From NCBI GenBank assembly GCA_910588635.1, contig CAJUPW010000001.1, forward strand, positions 102,395 through 166,394: 64,000 nt of DNA. The letters run 5' to 3'. The notes under the pieces were generated by a model, which worked only from the letters and a program-made list of their open reading frames with translations, had not been told where the DNA came from and made no database searches. Shown here piece after piece: positions 17,202-25,041 of this stretch (positions within the stretch are counted from its first letter, which is position 1; every line of letters begins with the position of its first letter). The DNA is from an uncultured Oscillospiraceae bacterium (lineage in GTDB: Bacteria > Bacillota > Clostridia > Oscillospirales > Oscillospiraceae). A program made the position numbers and the translations under genes.

Positions 17202-17384
17202 TTAGTTTTCCTCGGTCACCTGGAGCAGGTAGCCGATGTGGGCGATCTTGCCCCGGGTGGCCTCGTTGTCGGGCTGCACGGTGCTGTCGCCGATCTTGCG
17301 GAGGCCCAGGGCCTCGGCGGTCGCCTTGTGCTTGGCGATGCGGCCGTTCAGGCTCTTGACCAGCTTAATGTTCAGATTAGCCAT
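17202..17384 (-). CDS. rpmD: 50S ribosomal protein L30
   Basis: The 60-residue protein starts MANLNIKLVKSLNGRIAKH and contains LGLRKIGDSTVQPDN. It is a standard-length small large-subunit protein between rpsE and rplO. Confidence 0.96.
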   Translation of the reverse strand: MANLNIKLVKSLNGRIAKHKATAEALGLRKIGDSTVQPDNEATRGKIAHIGYLLQVTEEN

Positions 17385-17396
17385 TTTTGACCCTCC

Positions 17397-17897
17397 TTAA
17401 CCCAAGATCTCTGCCACGCTCTTGCCGCGGACGCGGGCCACTTCCTCGGGGGTGCGCAGGGACTTCAGCCCCTCGAAGGTGGCGGAGACCACGTTCTGCG
17501 GATTGTTGGAGCGCAGGCACTTGGTACGGATGTCCTTGATGCCGATGGCTTCCATCACGGCACGCACCGGGCCGCCGGCGATGACGCCGGTACCGGGAGC
17601 GGCGGGCTTCATCAGCACGCGGCCGGCGCCAAACTCGCCGATCACCTCGTGGGGAATGGTGGTGCCGGACAGGGACACGTGAATCATATTCTTCTTGGCG
17701 TCCTCGATGCCCTTGCGGATGGCCTCGGGCACCTCGGCGGCCTTGCCAAGGCCGAAGCCCACGCGGCCCTTCTCGTCGCCCACTACCATCAGGGCGGAGA
17801 ACTTGGCCACGCGGCCGCCCTTGACGGTCTTGGATACGCGGTTCAGATAGACCAGCTTCTCAACGAACTCGCTGGGCTCTCTCTCAAATCTAGCCAT
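17397..17897 (-). CDS. rpsE: 30S ribosomal protein S5
   Basis: The 166-residue protein has the dsRNA-binding-like N-terminal domain (FVEKLVYLNRVSKTVKGGRV, GRVGFGLGKAAEVPEAIRKG) and the C-terminal S5 fold (KPAAPGTGVIAGGPVRAV). It affects decoding accuracy and mRNA unwinding. Confidence 0.98.
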   Translation of the reverse strand: MARFEREPSEFVEKLVYLNRVSKTVKGGRVAKFSALMVVGDEKGRVGFGLGKAAEVPEAIRKGIEDAKKNMIHVSLSGTTIPHEVIGEFGAGRVLMKPAAPGTGVIAGGPVRAVMEAIGIKDIRTKCLRSNNPQNVVSATFEGLKSLRTPEEVARVRGKSVAEILG

Positions 17898-17914
17898 AGT
17901 TTTTTCCTCCTCCC

Positions 17915-18274
17915 TCAGAACTGCAGGCCGCCCTCGCGGGCGCCCTCGGCCAGAGCCTTCACGCGGCCGTGGTAGACATAGCCGCCGCGGTCAAAGACCA
18001 CAGTGTCGATGCCCTTGGCGCGGGCGCGCTCAGCCACGTTCACGCCCACCTGCTTGGCGGCGTCGGACTTGGTGCCTTCCACCTTAAAGTCCTTCTCCAG
18101 GGAAGAAGCGGAAACCAGGGTGACGCCGTTCACGTCGTCGATGACCTGGGCGTAGATGTTGGTCTCGCTGCGGAACACGCACAGACGGGGACGCTCGGGC
18201 GTGCCGGAAATCTTAGCACGCACGCGCTTGTGGCGCTTGATGCGCTGGGAGCGGGTATCGGGTCTGTTGATCAT
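17915..18274 (-). CDS. rplR: 50S ribosomal protein L18
   Basis: The 119-residue protein starts MINRPDTRSQRIKRHKRVR and binds 5S rRNA. The start was set at the ATG 10 bases after AGGAGG; a GTG three codons earlier lies inside the ribosome binding site and is rejected. It contains TERPRLCVFRS-like PERPRLCVFRSE and the C-terminal YHGRVKALAEGAREGGLQF. Confidence 0.97.
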   Translation of the reverse strand: MINRPDTRSQRIKRHKRVRAKISGTPERPRLCVFRSETNIYAQVIDDVNGVTLVSASSLEKDFKVEGTKSDAAKQVGVNVAERARAKGIDTVVFDRGGYVYHGRVKALAEGAREGGLQF

Positions 18275-18291
18275 AAGTGGCACACCTCCTT

Positions 18292-18837
18292 TTACTTCTT
18301 GGCGCCGGTCTTACCAGCCTTGCGGCGGATGACCTCGTCGCTATACTTGATGCCCTTGCCCTTGTAAGGCTCGGGGGGACGCTTCTCTCTCACTTCGGCC
18401 GCGAACTGGCCCACCTGCTGCTTGTCGCAGCCATGGATGATGATTTTGTTGGGGCCGGGGACCTCAATGGTAATCCCGGGGACCTCGTCAACGGTGACCT
18501 GGTGAGAATAGCCCAGGTTCATCACCAGCTTGCTGCCCTCCTTGGCCACACGGTAGCCCACGCCGTTGACATCCAGCTCCTTCTTGAAGCCCTCGGTCAC
18601 ACCCACCACCATGTTGTGGATCAGCGTGCGGGTCAGGCCGTGAAGCGCCCGGTTCTCTTTGGCGTCGTTGGGACGGGTGACCTTCAGCTCAGCGCCCTCC
18701 ACGGCGATGGCCATGTTGGGATTGAACTGCTGTGTCAGGGCGCCCTTGGGGCCCTTGACGGTGACAACGTTGTTGTCCTCTACCTTGATCTCCACTCCGG
18801 CGGGAATGGCGATAGGAGCTCTACCAATTCTAGACAT
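18292..18837 (-). CDS. rplF: 50S ribosomal protein L6
   Basis: The 181-residue protein starts MSRIGRAPIAIPAGV and ends in PYKGKGIKYSDEVIRRKAGKTG. It has two repeated L6 folds and sits near the GTPase-associated centre. GGAGGGTATAGGA precedes the chosen ATG; open sequence further upstream lies over rpsH. Confidence 0.97.
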   Translation of the reverse strand: MSRIGRAPIAIPAGVEIKVEDNNVVTVKGPKGALTQQFNPNMAIAVEGAELKVTRPNDAKENRALHGLTRTLIHNMVVGVTEGFKKELDVNGVGYRVAKEGSKLVMNLGYSHQVTVDEVPGITIEVPGPNKIIIHGCDKQQVGQFAAEVREKRPPEPYKGKGIKYSDEVIRRKAGKTGAKK

Positions 18838-18850
18838 TCCTATACCCTCC

Positions 18851-19249
18851 TTACCAGACAAATGCCAGGACTTCGCCGCCGACATGGGCCTCGCGGGCCT
18901 TCTTGTCGGTCATGACGCCCTTGGACGTGGAGACAATGGCGATTCCCAGGCCGCGCAGGACCTTGGGCAGCTCGTCGGCACCGGCGTACACCCGAAGACC
19001 GGGCTTGGATACCCGCTTCAGGCCGGAGATGACCTGCTCCTTGCCGGCGTTGTACTTCAGGGCGATGCGGATGACCCCCTGAGTGCCGTCGTCGATGAGC
19101 TGGAAGTTCTTGATATACCCCTCGTCCAGAAGGATCTGCGCGATAGACTTCTTCATGTTGGACGCGGGCACATCCACGGTGTCATGCTTGGCGTTGTTCG
19201 CGTTGCGGATACGGGTCAGCATATCCGCGATAGGGTCGGTGATTTGCAT
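18851..19249 (-). CDS. rpsH: 30S ribosomal protein S8
   Basis: The 132-residue protein starts MQITDPIADMLTRIRNANNAKH and ends with the conserved STSKGVMTDKKAREAHVGGEVL. It binds helix 21 of 16S rRNA and is the translational repressor of the spc operon in E. coli. Here the gene is cut off from rpsZ by a 714-base spacer with its own promoter, so it may be expressed separately from the upstream genes. Confidence 0.97.
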   Translation of the reverse strand: MQITDPIADMLTRIRNANNAKHDTVDVPASNMKKSIAQILLDEGYIKNFQLIDDGTQGVIRIALKYNAGKEQVISGLKRVSKPGLRVYAGADELPKVLRGLGIAIVSTSKGVMTDKKAREAHVGGEVLAFVW

Positions 19250-19752
19250 GCGTGTTTACCTCCTATTTTAGTTTACCGATATTGTCACGCCTCGCCACGT
19301 CGTCGCAAAGTTCGCTCTATTTCGTTTCCGCCTGCGGCGAAAACTACATTCGCTTCCTTGCTCCTCCTCTCCAAAACGGACCCGCTTCGCTGGGCTCCAT
19401 TTTGGTTAAAAGCGGCGCGGTCTAGCGCTTCTCGGTATAGACGGCAAGGTATCGCAGGTTAGGTCGTTCCTGCGACCTGTTGACCGCCTCGCGCCCGGTT
19501 GGGGCGGGCGCATTTTCGGAAGTCCGTCAGGGCCTGTACACGTTGGGCCTTTCCGGCGCTCCCTATCAAAACCGCATAAGCAGGTTTGACCAAAGGGTTT
19601 GTCCCTCTCCGGGAGGGTCTCGCGGTCCAAACAGACCAAAACCCCGCGGCTATGACACTTTCCGAAAAGGCTCGGAGTTTTCATGGGGCGCGGGTGGAAA
19701 CGCACGGCTGCGTGTGAATCTATTTGGCCGTGCTACCTGGACACAACGATTG

Positions 19753-19781
19753 ATTATACTCTGAATCTTTCAAAATTGCAA
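19753..19781 (-). promoter_or_regulatory. Internal promoter upstream of rpsH
   Basis: Minus-strand TTGCAA (19776-19781) and TATAAT (19753-19758) are separated by exactly 17 bases in an AT-rich patch of an otherwise GC-rich operon. It would give rpsH a leader of about 500 nt. Confidence 0.65.
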
Positions 19782-19882
19782 GGATTTTTTGCTCCGAACA
19801 CACGAATGTGTGGGTATAGATATGCCGGAACGGAGCAAAAGCTCCGTTCCGGACAGTATCAAAGGTCAGATTAGTGAGGATC

Positions 19883-19954
19883 GTTTCGCCATGCAAGGCG
19901 GGGCGGCAAAGAACAGTACCAGGTTACGGTAAGCCGCCCCAACGCAGCATGGCG
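19883..19954 (-). repeat. Dispersed imperfect-palindrome repeat, copy A
   Basis: This roughly 71-bp element starts 9 bases after the rpsZ stop, has CGCCAT / ATGGCG ends, and matches 26586-26658 across most positions in the same orientation. It has no coding capacity. Confidence 0.75.
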
Positions 19955-19963
19955 CAGCGAGAC

Positions 19964-20149
19964 TTACCAGGAAGCCTTCTTCACACCAGGAATCTGTCCC
20001 TTGTAGGCCAGCTCCCGGAAGCAGATACGGCAGATGCCGTAGTCCCGGAGGTAGGCGTGGGGACGGCCGCAGATCTTGCAGCGGTTATAGCGGCGGCTGG
20101 AGAACTTGGGCTCCCGCTGCTGCTTCAGGATCATAGACTTTTTCGCCAT
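19964..20149 (-). CDS. rpsZ: 30S ribosomal protein S14, type Z (zinc form)
   Basis: The 61-residue protein is the short zinc-binding S14 typical of Firmicutes: C-x2-C in CKICGRPH, then C-x2-C in GICRICFRELA. It starts MAKKSMILKQQREPKF, directly after rplE. The zinc form needs no partner gene. Confidence 0.97.
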   Translation of the reverse strand: MAKKSMILKQQREPKFSSRRYNRCKICGRPHAYLRDYGICRICFRELAYKGQIPGVKKASW

Positions 20150-20164
20150 AACTCTTCCTCCTCC

Positions 20165-20725
20165 TTAGCGGCCGGCGAAGGGAGCGCCCACCAGCTTCAG
20201 CAGCTCACGGGCCTCCTCATCGGTCTGGGCGGTGGTGCACACCACGATGTCCATGCCGCGGATCTTGTCGATCTTGTCATACTCGATCTCGGGGAAGATC
20301 AGCTGCTCCTTCACGCCCAGGGCGTAGTTGCCCCGGCCGTCGAAAGCGTCGGCGGAGATGCCCCGGAAGTCACGGACGCGGGGGAGGGCCACGTTGAACA
20401 GGCGGTCCAGGAACTCCCACATCTTGTTGCCCCGCAAGGTCACTTTGGCGCCGATGGGCATGCCCTCACGCAGCTTGAAGTTGGCCACGGACTTCTTGGC
20501 CTTGGTGATGACGGCCTTCTGGCCGGTGATGGTGGTCAGGTCGTTGACCACGGCGTCCAGCACCTTGGCGTTCTCGCGGGCCTCGCTGCAGCCCACGTTG
20601 ACCACAATCTTCTCCAGGCGGGGGATCTGCATGGTGGACTTGTAGCCGAACTTCTGCATCAGAGCAGGAGCGACCTCGTCCTGATACAGCTTCTTCAGGT
20701 TAGGCACTTTCTTTTCCTCTGCCAT
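20165..20725 (-). CDS. rplE: 50S ribosomal protein L5
   Basis: The 186-residue protein binds 5S rRNA and contacts P-site tRNA. It contains IPRLEKIVVNVGCSEA, GQKAVITKAKKSVANFKLREG and the C-terminal GMDIVVCTTAQTDEEARELL. Placement between rplX and rpsZ is canonical. Confidence 0.98.
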   Translation of the reverse strand: MAEEKKVPNLKKLYQDEVAPALMQKFGYKSTMQIPRLEKIVVNVGCSEARENAKVLDAVVNDLTTITGQKAVITKAKKSVANFKLREGMPIGAKVTLRGNKMWEFLDRLFNVALPRVRDFRGISADAFDGRGNYALGVKEQLIFPEIEYDKIDKIRGMDIVVCTTAQTDEEARELLKLVGAPFAGR

Positions 20726-20745
20726 TTCGATTCACTCCTCCTCTC

Positions 20746-21063
20746 TCAGATTTCAGCGCCGCACTTCTTGCAGACGCGGACCTTCTTGCCGCCGGCCAGC
20801 AGCTTGTGGGCGGGCCGGGTGGGCTTATTGCACTTGGGGCACACACGCTGGACCTTGCAGGCGTAGATGGGGGCCTCCTTCTGGAGGATGCCGCCCTGCT
20901 CGCCCTGCTGGCGGGGCTTGGTGTGGCGGGAGACCATGTTGACCTTCTCCACGATCACCTTGCCGGCCTTGGGGTCCACGGACATGACCTTGCCCTGTTT
21001 GCCCTTGTCCTTGCCGGACAGGACGACGACGGTGTCGCCGCTCTTGATACTCAATTTGTTCAT
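20746..21063 (-). CDS. rplX: 50S ribosomal protein L24
   Basis: The 105-residue assembly-initiator protein starts with a KOW motif (KSGDTVVVLSGKDKGKQGKV) and ends with a C4 cysteine pattern (CPKCNKPTRPAHK and CKKCGAEI) that may bind zinc. Confidence 0.97.
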   Translation of the reverse strand: MNKLSIKSGDTVVVLSGKDKGKQGKVMSVDPKAGKVIVEKVNMVSRHTKPRQQGEQGGILQKEAPIYACKVQRVCPKCNKPTRPAHKLLAGGKKVRVCKKCGAEI

Positions 21064-21078
21064 CTCAGACGCCCTCCC

Positions 21079-21447
21079 TTACAGCACTTCGGGAGCCAGG
21101 GACAGGATCTTCATATAGTCCTTGTCGCGCAGCTCGCGGGCCACTGGGCCAAAGATACGGGTGCCGCGGGGGTTCTTGTCGTCACGGATGAGGACAGCGG
21201 CGTTGTCGTCAAACCGGACATAGGAGCCGTCGGCGCGGCGCACACCCTTGGAGGAGCGGACGATGACGGCCTTGACCACCTCGCCCTTCTTTACGGTGCC
21301 GCCGGGCTGGGCCTTGCGGACGGAGGCAACCACGACGTCGCCGATGTTGCCGAACTTCCGCTTGGAGCCACCCAGCACCAGGATGGTCTTGATCTCCTTG
21401 GCGCCGGTGTTGTCGGCCACCTTCAAATAAGTTTCCTGCTGAATCAT
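21079..21447 (-). CDS. rplN: 50S ribosomal protein L14
   Basis: The 122-residue protein starts MIQQETYLKVADNTGAKEI and ends YMKILSLAPEVL. It forms an intersubunit bridge and is the binding site of the silencing factor RsfS. Confidence 0.98.
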   Translation of the reverse strand: MIQQETYLKVADNTGAKEIKTILVLGGSKRKFGNIGDVVVASVRKAQPGGTVKKGEVVKAVIVRSSKGVRRADGSYVRFDDNAAVLIRDDKNPRGTRIFGPVARELRDKDYMKILSLAPEVL

Positions 21448-21462
21448 GCTGCCGACACCTCC

Positions 21463-21723
21463 TTATTTCGCCTTCTCGATGATCTCAACCACGCGCCACC
21501 GCTTGTCCTTGGACAGGGGGCGGGTCTCCATGACCTTGACGCGGTCGCCCACGCCGCACTGGTTGTTCTCATCATGAGCCTTCAGCTTATAGGTTCTCTT
21601 TACAATCTTCTTGTACAGAGGATGGGCCACGCGGTCGGCGATGGCGACCACAACGGTCTTGTCCATCTTGTCCGAAACCACCAGGCCGACTCTGGTCTTG
21701 CGGGAAGAAGTTCTGTTTTCCAT
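21463..21723 (-). CDS. rpsQ: 30S ribosomal protein S17
   Basis: The 86-residue OB-fold protein starts MENRTSSRKTRVGLVVSDKM and has the conserved KTVVVAIADRVAHPLYKK and MVMETRPLSKDKRWR-like segment. Confidence 0.97.
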   Translation of the reverse strand: MENRTSSRKTRVGLVVSDKMDKTVVVAIADRVAHPLYKKIVKRTYKLKAHDENNQCGVGDRVKVMETRPLSKDKRWRVVEIIEKAK

Positions 21724-21738
21724 CTTCTATTCCTCCTC

Positions 21739-21936
21739 TTAGCGGCCGGCGAGCTGCTGCTCGCGGATGATGGTCTTAACCCGGGCGATATCCTTCTTCA
21801 CTTCGGCGATGCGCAGGGGATTGTCCAGCTGGTTGGTGGCGTGCTGAAGCCGGAGGTTAAACAGGTCCTTCTTCAGGTCCATCAGCTTGGTCTGGAGCTC
21901 CTCGGCGGACAGCTTGCGAACTTCATTGGCCTTCAT
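21739..21936 (-). CDS. rpmC: 50S ribosomal protein L29
   Basis: The 65-residue two-helix protein starts MKANEVRKLSAEELQTKLMD. It sits at the peptide exit tunnel near the SRP and trigger-factor site. Its ATG overlaps the rplP stop by one base. Confidence 0.97.
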   Translation of the reverse strand: MKANEVRKLSAEELQTKLMDLKKDLFNLRLQHATNQLDNPLRIAEVKKDIARVKTIIREQQLAGR

Positions 21937-22367
21937 TACGCCTCACCACCCTTCTCAGTCTCCTCGCGCTTGACGATCTTGCACTTGACGGGCAGCTTAT
22001 GGCTGGCCAGGCGCAGAGCCTCCTTGGCGGTCTCGTCGGAGACGCCGGCGATCTCAAACATGACCCGGCCGGGCTTGACCACGGCCACCCAGTACTCAGG
22101 GGAACCCTTACCGGAACCCATACGGGTCTCGGCGGGCTTCTCGGTAACGGGCTTGTCGGGGAAAATCTTGATCCAGACCTTGCCGCCGCGCTTGGTGTAG
22201 CGGGTCATGGCGATACGGGCCGCCTCGATCTGGTTGCTGGTGATCCAGGCGGGCTCAGTGGCCTGGAGGCCGTATTCGCCGTAGCTGACAAAGTTGCCGC
22301 GGCTGGCCTTGCCCTTCATCCGTCCGCGGTGAACGCGGCGGTATTTTACGCGCTTAGGGAGCAGCAT
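21936..22367 (-). CDS. rplP: 50S ribosomal protein L16
   Basis: The 143-residue protein starts MLLPKRVKYRRVHRGRMKG, with the arginine-rich N terminus that reaches the peptidyl transferase centre. It overlaps the rpsC stop and rpmC start by one base on each side. Confidence 0.98.
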   Translation of the reverse strand: MLLPKRVKYRRVHRGRMKGKASRGNFVSYGEYGLQATEPAWITSNQIEAARIAMTRYTKRGGKVWIKIFPDKPVTEKPAETRMGSGKGSPEYWVAVVKPGRVMFEIAGVSDETAKEALRLASHKLPVKCKIVKREETEKGGEA

Positions 22368-23242
22368 TACTGAGCGCCTCCTTCCTTCGGAGTGTTGTCC
22401 CCGGCGGGACGGGGGCCACGGTTGTTGTTGAACTGTCCGGCGGGACGGGGGCCGCGGTTGAAACCGCCGCCCTGGCCCTGTCCGGCGGGACGGGGACCCC
22501 GGTTGAAGCCGCCGCCCCGGCGGTCGCCGTCCCGACGGTCCCGGCGGGGACGGTCGCGGCGCTCCTGATAGGGCTTGCTGGTATCCAGGGTGCGGGGGGT
22601 GGTGCGCAGAGCCTGCGTGAGCACCTCGCCCTTATAGATCCACACCTTCACGCCGATGCGGCCGTAGGTGGTGGCAGCCTCGGCGAAGCCGTAATCAATG
22701 TCGGCCCGGAGGGTCTGCAAGGGAATGGTGCCGTCGTGATAGTGCTCGGTGCGGGCGATCTCAGCGCCGCCCAGACGGCCGGAGCAGGAGGTCTTGATGC
22801 CCTTGGCGCCCATACGCATGGCGCGGCCCATGGCGTTCTTCATGGCGCGGCGGAAGCCGATGCGCTTCTCCAGCTGCTGGGCGATGTTCTCCGCCACCAG
22901 CTGGGCGTTGGTGTCCACGTCCCGGACCTCAACAATCTTCAGGTCCACAGGCTTCTTCACCAGCTTCACCAGCTGGGCTTCGATCTTCTTGATGTCCTCT
23001 CCGCCCTTGCCGATGACCATGCCGGGACGGGCGCAGTGCAGGTAGATGCGGACCTTGGCGTTGTCCCGCTCGATCTCGATCTTGGGGATGCCGGCGCCGT
23101 AGAGGCTCTTCTTCAGGTAATCGCGGATCTTCTTGTCCTCCACCAGCAGGTCGCCCACCTTCTCGTTGCGGGCATACCAGCGGGAGTCCCAATCCTTGAT
23201 GACGCCCACGCGCAGGCCGTGGGGATTAACTTTCTGTCCCAT
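22367..23242 (-). CDS. rpsC: 30S ribosomal protein S3 with Arg/Gly-rich C-terminal extension
   Basis: The 291-residue protein has the normal S3 body (MGQKVNPHGLRVGVIKDWDSR start, KH domain with MVIGKGGEDIKKIE at about residues 75-90, C-terminal domain ending near RTLDTSKPYQERR). It then continues for roughly 65 residues in a low-complexity tail with RPRRDRRDGDRRGGG and three copies of RGPRPAG separated by glycine, glutamine and asparagine. S3 forms the mRNA entry helicase. The tail is absent from most S3 proteins; an RNA-binding role is an inference. Confidence 0.96.
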   Translation of the reverse strand: MGQKVNPHGLRVGVIKDWDSRWYARNEKVGDLLVEDKKIRDYLKKSLYGAGIPKIEIERDNAKVRIYLHCARPGMVIGKGGEDIKKIEAQLVKLVKKPVDLKIVEVRDVDTNAQLVAENIAQQLEKRIGFRRAMKNAMGRAMRMGAKGIKTSCSGRLGGAEIARTEHYHDGTIPLQTLRADIDYGFAEAATTYGRIGVKVWIYKGEVLTQALRTTPRTLDTSKPYQERRDRPRRDRRDGDRRGGGFNRGPRPAGQGQGGGFNRGPRPAGQFNNNRGPRPAGDNTPKEGGAQ

Positions 23243-23257
23243 ATCGTTCCTCCTCCC

Positions 23258-23590
23258 TTAGCGCTCGCTCACGGCGATGGTGACGTGAGAGGTACGCTTG
23301 TTGATCCGGTACGCCCGGCCCTGGGCCCGGGGCATGATGCGCTTGATGATGGGGCCGGGGTTGGCGTAGCAGGCGGACACGTACAGCTTCTCGGGGTCCA
23401 TCTGGTGGTTGTTCTCCGCGTTGGCGGCGGCGCTCTTCAGCAGCTTGAGCACAGGCTCAGAGGCGGCCTTGGGGGTCTGCATCAGGATGGCGGCGGCGGT
23501 GGCCACGTCCTTGCCCCGGATCAGGTCCAGGACGATCTTCACCTTACGGGGAGAGATCCGCAGATATTTCAGGTTGGCTTTTGCTTCCAT
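23258..23590 (-). CDS. rplV: 50S ribosomal protein L22
   Basis: The 110-residue protein starts MEAKANLKYLRISPRKVKIV and contains the hairpin segment PRAQGRAYRINKRTSHVTIAV that lines the exit tunnel, where macrolide-resistance changes occur in other bacteria. Confidence 0.97.
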   Translation of the reverse strand: MEAKANLKYLRISPRKVKIVLDLIRGKDVATAAAILMQTPKAASEPVLKLLKSAAANAENNHQMDPEKLYVSACYANPGPIIKRIMPRAQGRAYRINKRTSHVTIAVSER

Positions 23591-23604
23591 CTCGTCTCTC
23601 CTCC

Positions 23605-23877
23605 TTATTTACCGGTCTTGCTGCCCGCGTGACCCCGGAAGGTGCGGGTGGGCACGAACTCGCCCAGCTTGTGGCCCACCATGTCCTCGGTGACATAGAC
23701 GGGCACGTGCTTGCGGCCATCGTGCACGGCAAAGGTGTGTCCCACGAAGGAGGGGAAGATGGTGGAGGCGCGGCTCCAGGTCTTCAAAACCTTCTTCTCG
23801 TTCTTTTTATTCAGCTCATCGACCCGCTTCAGCAGCTCAGGGGCGCAAAAGGGGCCTTTCTTGATACTTCTGCTCAT
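23605..23877 (-). CDS. rpsS: 30S ribosomal protein S19
   Basis: The 90-residue protein starts MSRSIKKGPFCAPELLKRV and contains FVGHTFAVHDGRKHVPVY and the C-terminal THRGHAGSKTGK-like FRGHAGSKTGK. It pairs with S13 in the 30S head. Confidence 0.97.
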   Translation of the reverse strand: MSRSIKKGPFCAPELLKRVDELNKKNEKKVLKTWSRASTIFPSFVGHTFAVHDGRKHVPVYVTEDMVGHKLGEFVPTRTFRGHAGSKTGK

Positions 23878-23893
23878 CTTCTACACTCCCTCC

Positions 23894-24727
23894 TTACTTG
23901 CTGCCACGGCGCTTGACAATGAACTTGTCGGTGCGGTTCTTGGTCTTGCGGGTCTTGTAGCCCAGGGCCGGCTTGCCCCAGGGGGTGACAGGGCCGGGAC
24001 GGCCCACGGGGCTCTTGCCCTCGCCGCCGCCGTGGGGGTGGTCGCAGGGGTTCATCACGGAGCCGCGGACGGTGGGCCGCCAGCCCATGTGGCGCTTGCG
24101 GCCGGCTTTACCGATCTGGATGTTGGCCCAGTCGGTGTTGCCTACCTGGCCGATGGTGGCCTTGCAGCTCTCACGGACCAGCCGGACCTCGCCGGAGGGC
24201 AGGCGGACCTGAGCCATGCCGTTCTCCTTGGCCATCAGCTGGGCGGCCACGCCGGCGGCGCGGACCAGCTGGGCTCCCTTGCCGGGGTAGAGCTCGATGC
24301 AGTGGATGGTCTCGCCCACGGGGATGTTGGCGATGGGCAGGCAGTTGCCGGGCAGGATGTCGGCTCCGGCGCCGGTCATGATGACGTGGCCGGCCTTGAG
24401 GCCGTTGGGGGCCAGAATATAGCGGCGCTCGCCGTCCTCATACTCGATGAGGGCGATGTTGGCGGAGCGGTTGGGGTCGTACTGGAGATTCAGCACGGTG
24501 GCCTTGCCCTCTTTATCCCGCTTGAAGTCGATCACGCGGTACTTCTGCTTGTTGCCGCCGCCGTGGTGGCGGACGGTAATGCGGCCGTAGCTGTTGCGGC
24601 CCGCGTGCTTCTTCAGCACCTCGGTGAGGGCGCGCTCGGGCTTGGCCTTCTTGTCGATCCCCTCGAAGGCGGACACAGTCATGTGACGGCGGGAGGGGGT
24701 TGTGGGCTTATAAGTCTTGATCGCCAT
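23894..24727 (-). CDS. rplB: 50S ribosomal protein L2
   Basis: The 277-residue protein is required for peptidyl transferase assembly. It starts MAIKTYKPTTPSRRHMTVS and has the conserved MNPCDHPHGGGEGKSPVGR with the histidine of the active-site neighbourhood, near the C terminus. Confidence 0.98.
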   Translation of the reverse strand: MAIKTYKPTTPSRRHMTVSAFEGIDKKAKPERALTEVLKKHAGRNSYGRITVRHHGGGNKQKYRVIDFKRDKEGKATVLNLQYDPNRSANIALIEYEDGERRYILAPNGLKAGHVIMTGAGADILPGNCLPIANIPVGETIHCIELYPGKGAQLVRAAGVAAQLMAKENGMAQVRLPSGEVRLVRESCKATIGQVGNTDWANIQIGKAGRKRHMGWRPTVRGSVMNPCDHPHGGGEGKSPVGRPGPVTPWGKPALGYKTRKTKNRTDKFIVKRRGSK

Positions 24728-24741
24728 TTCTCAATTCCTCC

Positions 24742-25041
24742 TTACACCATACCCTCGAAGAACTCGATGGACTTGGAGTCAGCGGTCAGGGTGACCATGG
24801 CCTTCTTCCAGCTGGGCCGGCGGCCGGCGGGACGGGCGCCCATCCGCTTCTCCTTCCCCTGCATGTTCAGGGTGTTCACCTTGGCCACCTTCACGCCGAA
24901 GATCTCCTCCACCGCCTTGGCGATCTCAATCTTGTTGGCGGTCTTGGCGACCTCAAAGGTGTAGCGCTTGCTCTCGGTCTGCTCCATGGACTGCTCGGTG
25001 ATGATGGGGCGCTTAATGATATCATAGGCAGTGGTAGCCAT
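24742..25041 (-). CDS. rplW: 50S ribosomal protein L23
   Basis: The 99-residue protein starts MATTAYDIIKRPIITEQSM and contains KTANKIEIAKAVEEIFGVKV. It is the trigger-factor and SRP docking site at the tunnel exit. It overlaps the rplD stop by one base. Confidence 0.97.
   Translation of the reverse strand: MATTAYDIIKRPIITEQSMEQTESKRYTFEVAKTANKIEIAKAVEEIFGVKVAKVNTLNMQGKEKRMGARPAGRRPSWKKAMVTLTADSKSIEFFEGMV

Larger units (their letters stand above)
19250..19963 (-). other. Long non-coding spacer between rpsZ and rpsH with promoter, hairpins and candidate structured RNA
   Basis: From rpsZ toward rpsH the spacer holds: a dispersed repeat (19883-19954), a 12-bp hairpin CCGGAACGGAGC with an AAAA loop (19825-19852), a promoter (19753-19781), the stem GCACGGC / GCCGTGC (about 19704-19736), a roughly 160-base domain closed by TTTTCGGAA / TTCCGAAAA (19512-19670), and GCGAGGCGTGACAA (19283-19296) before the rpsH ribosome binding site. 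A 99-codon frame inside has odd composition and no ribosome binding site, so I do not call it a gene. Confidence 0.6.

Noticed and set aside
19406..19705. 99-codon minus-strand frame in the rpsZ-rpsH spacer
   Set aside because: No ribosome binding site, odd composition (Arg/Pro/Cys) and it overlaps a domain with strong RNA pairing. More likely non-coding structured RNA.
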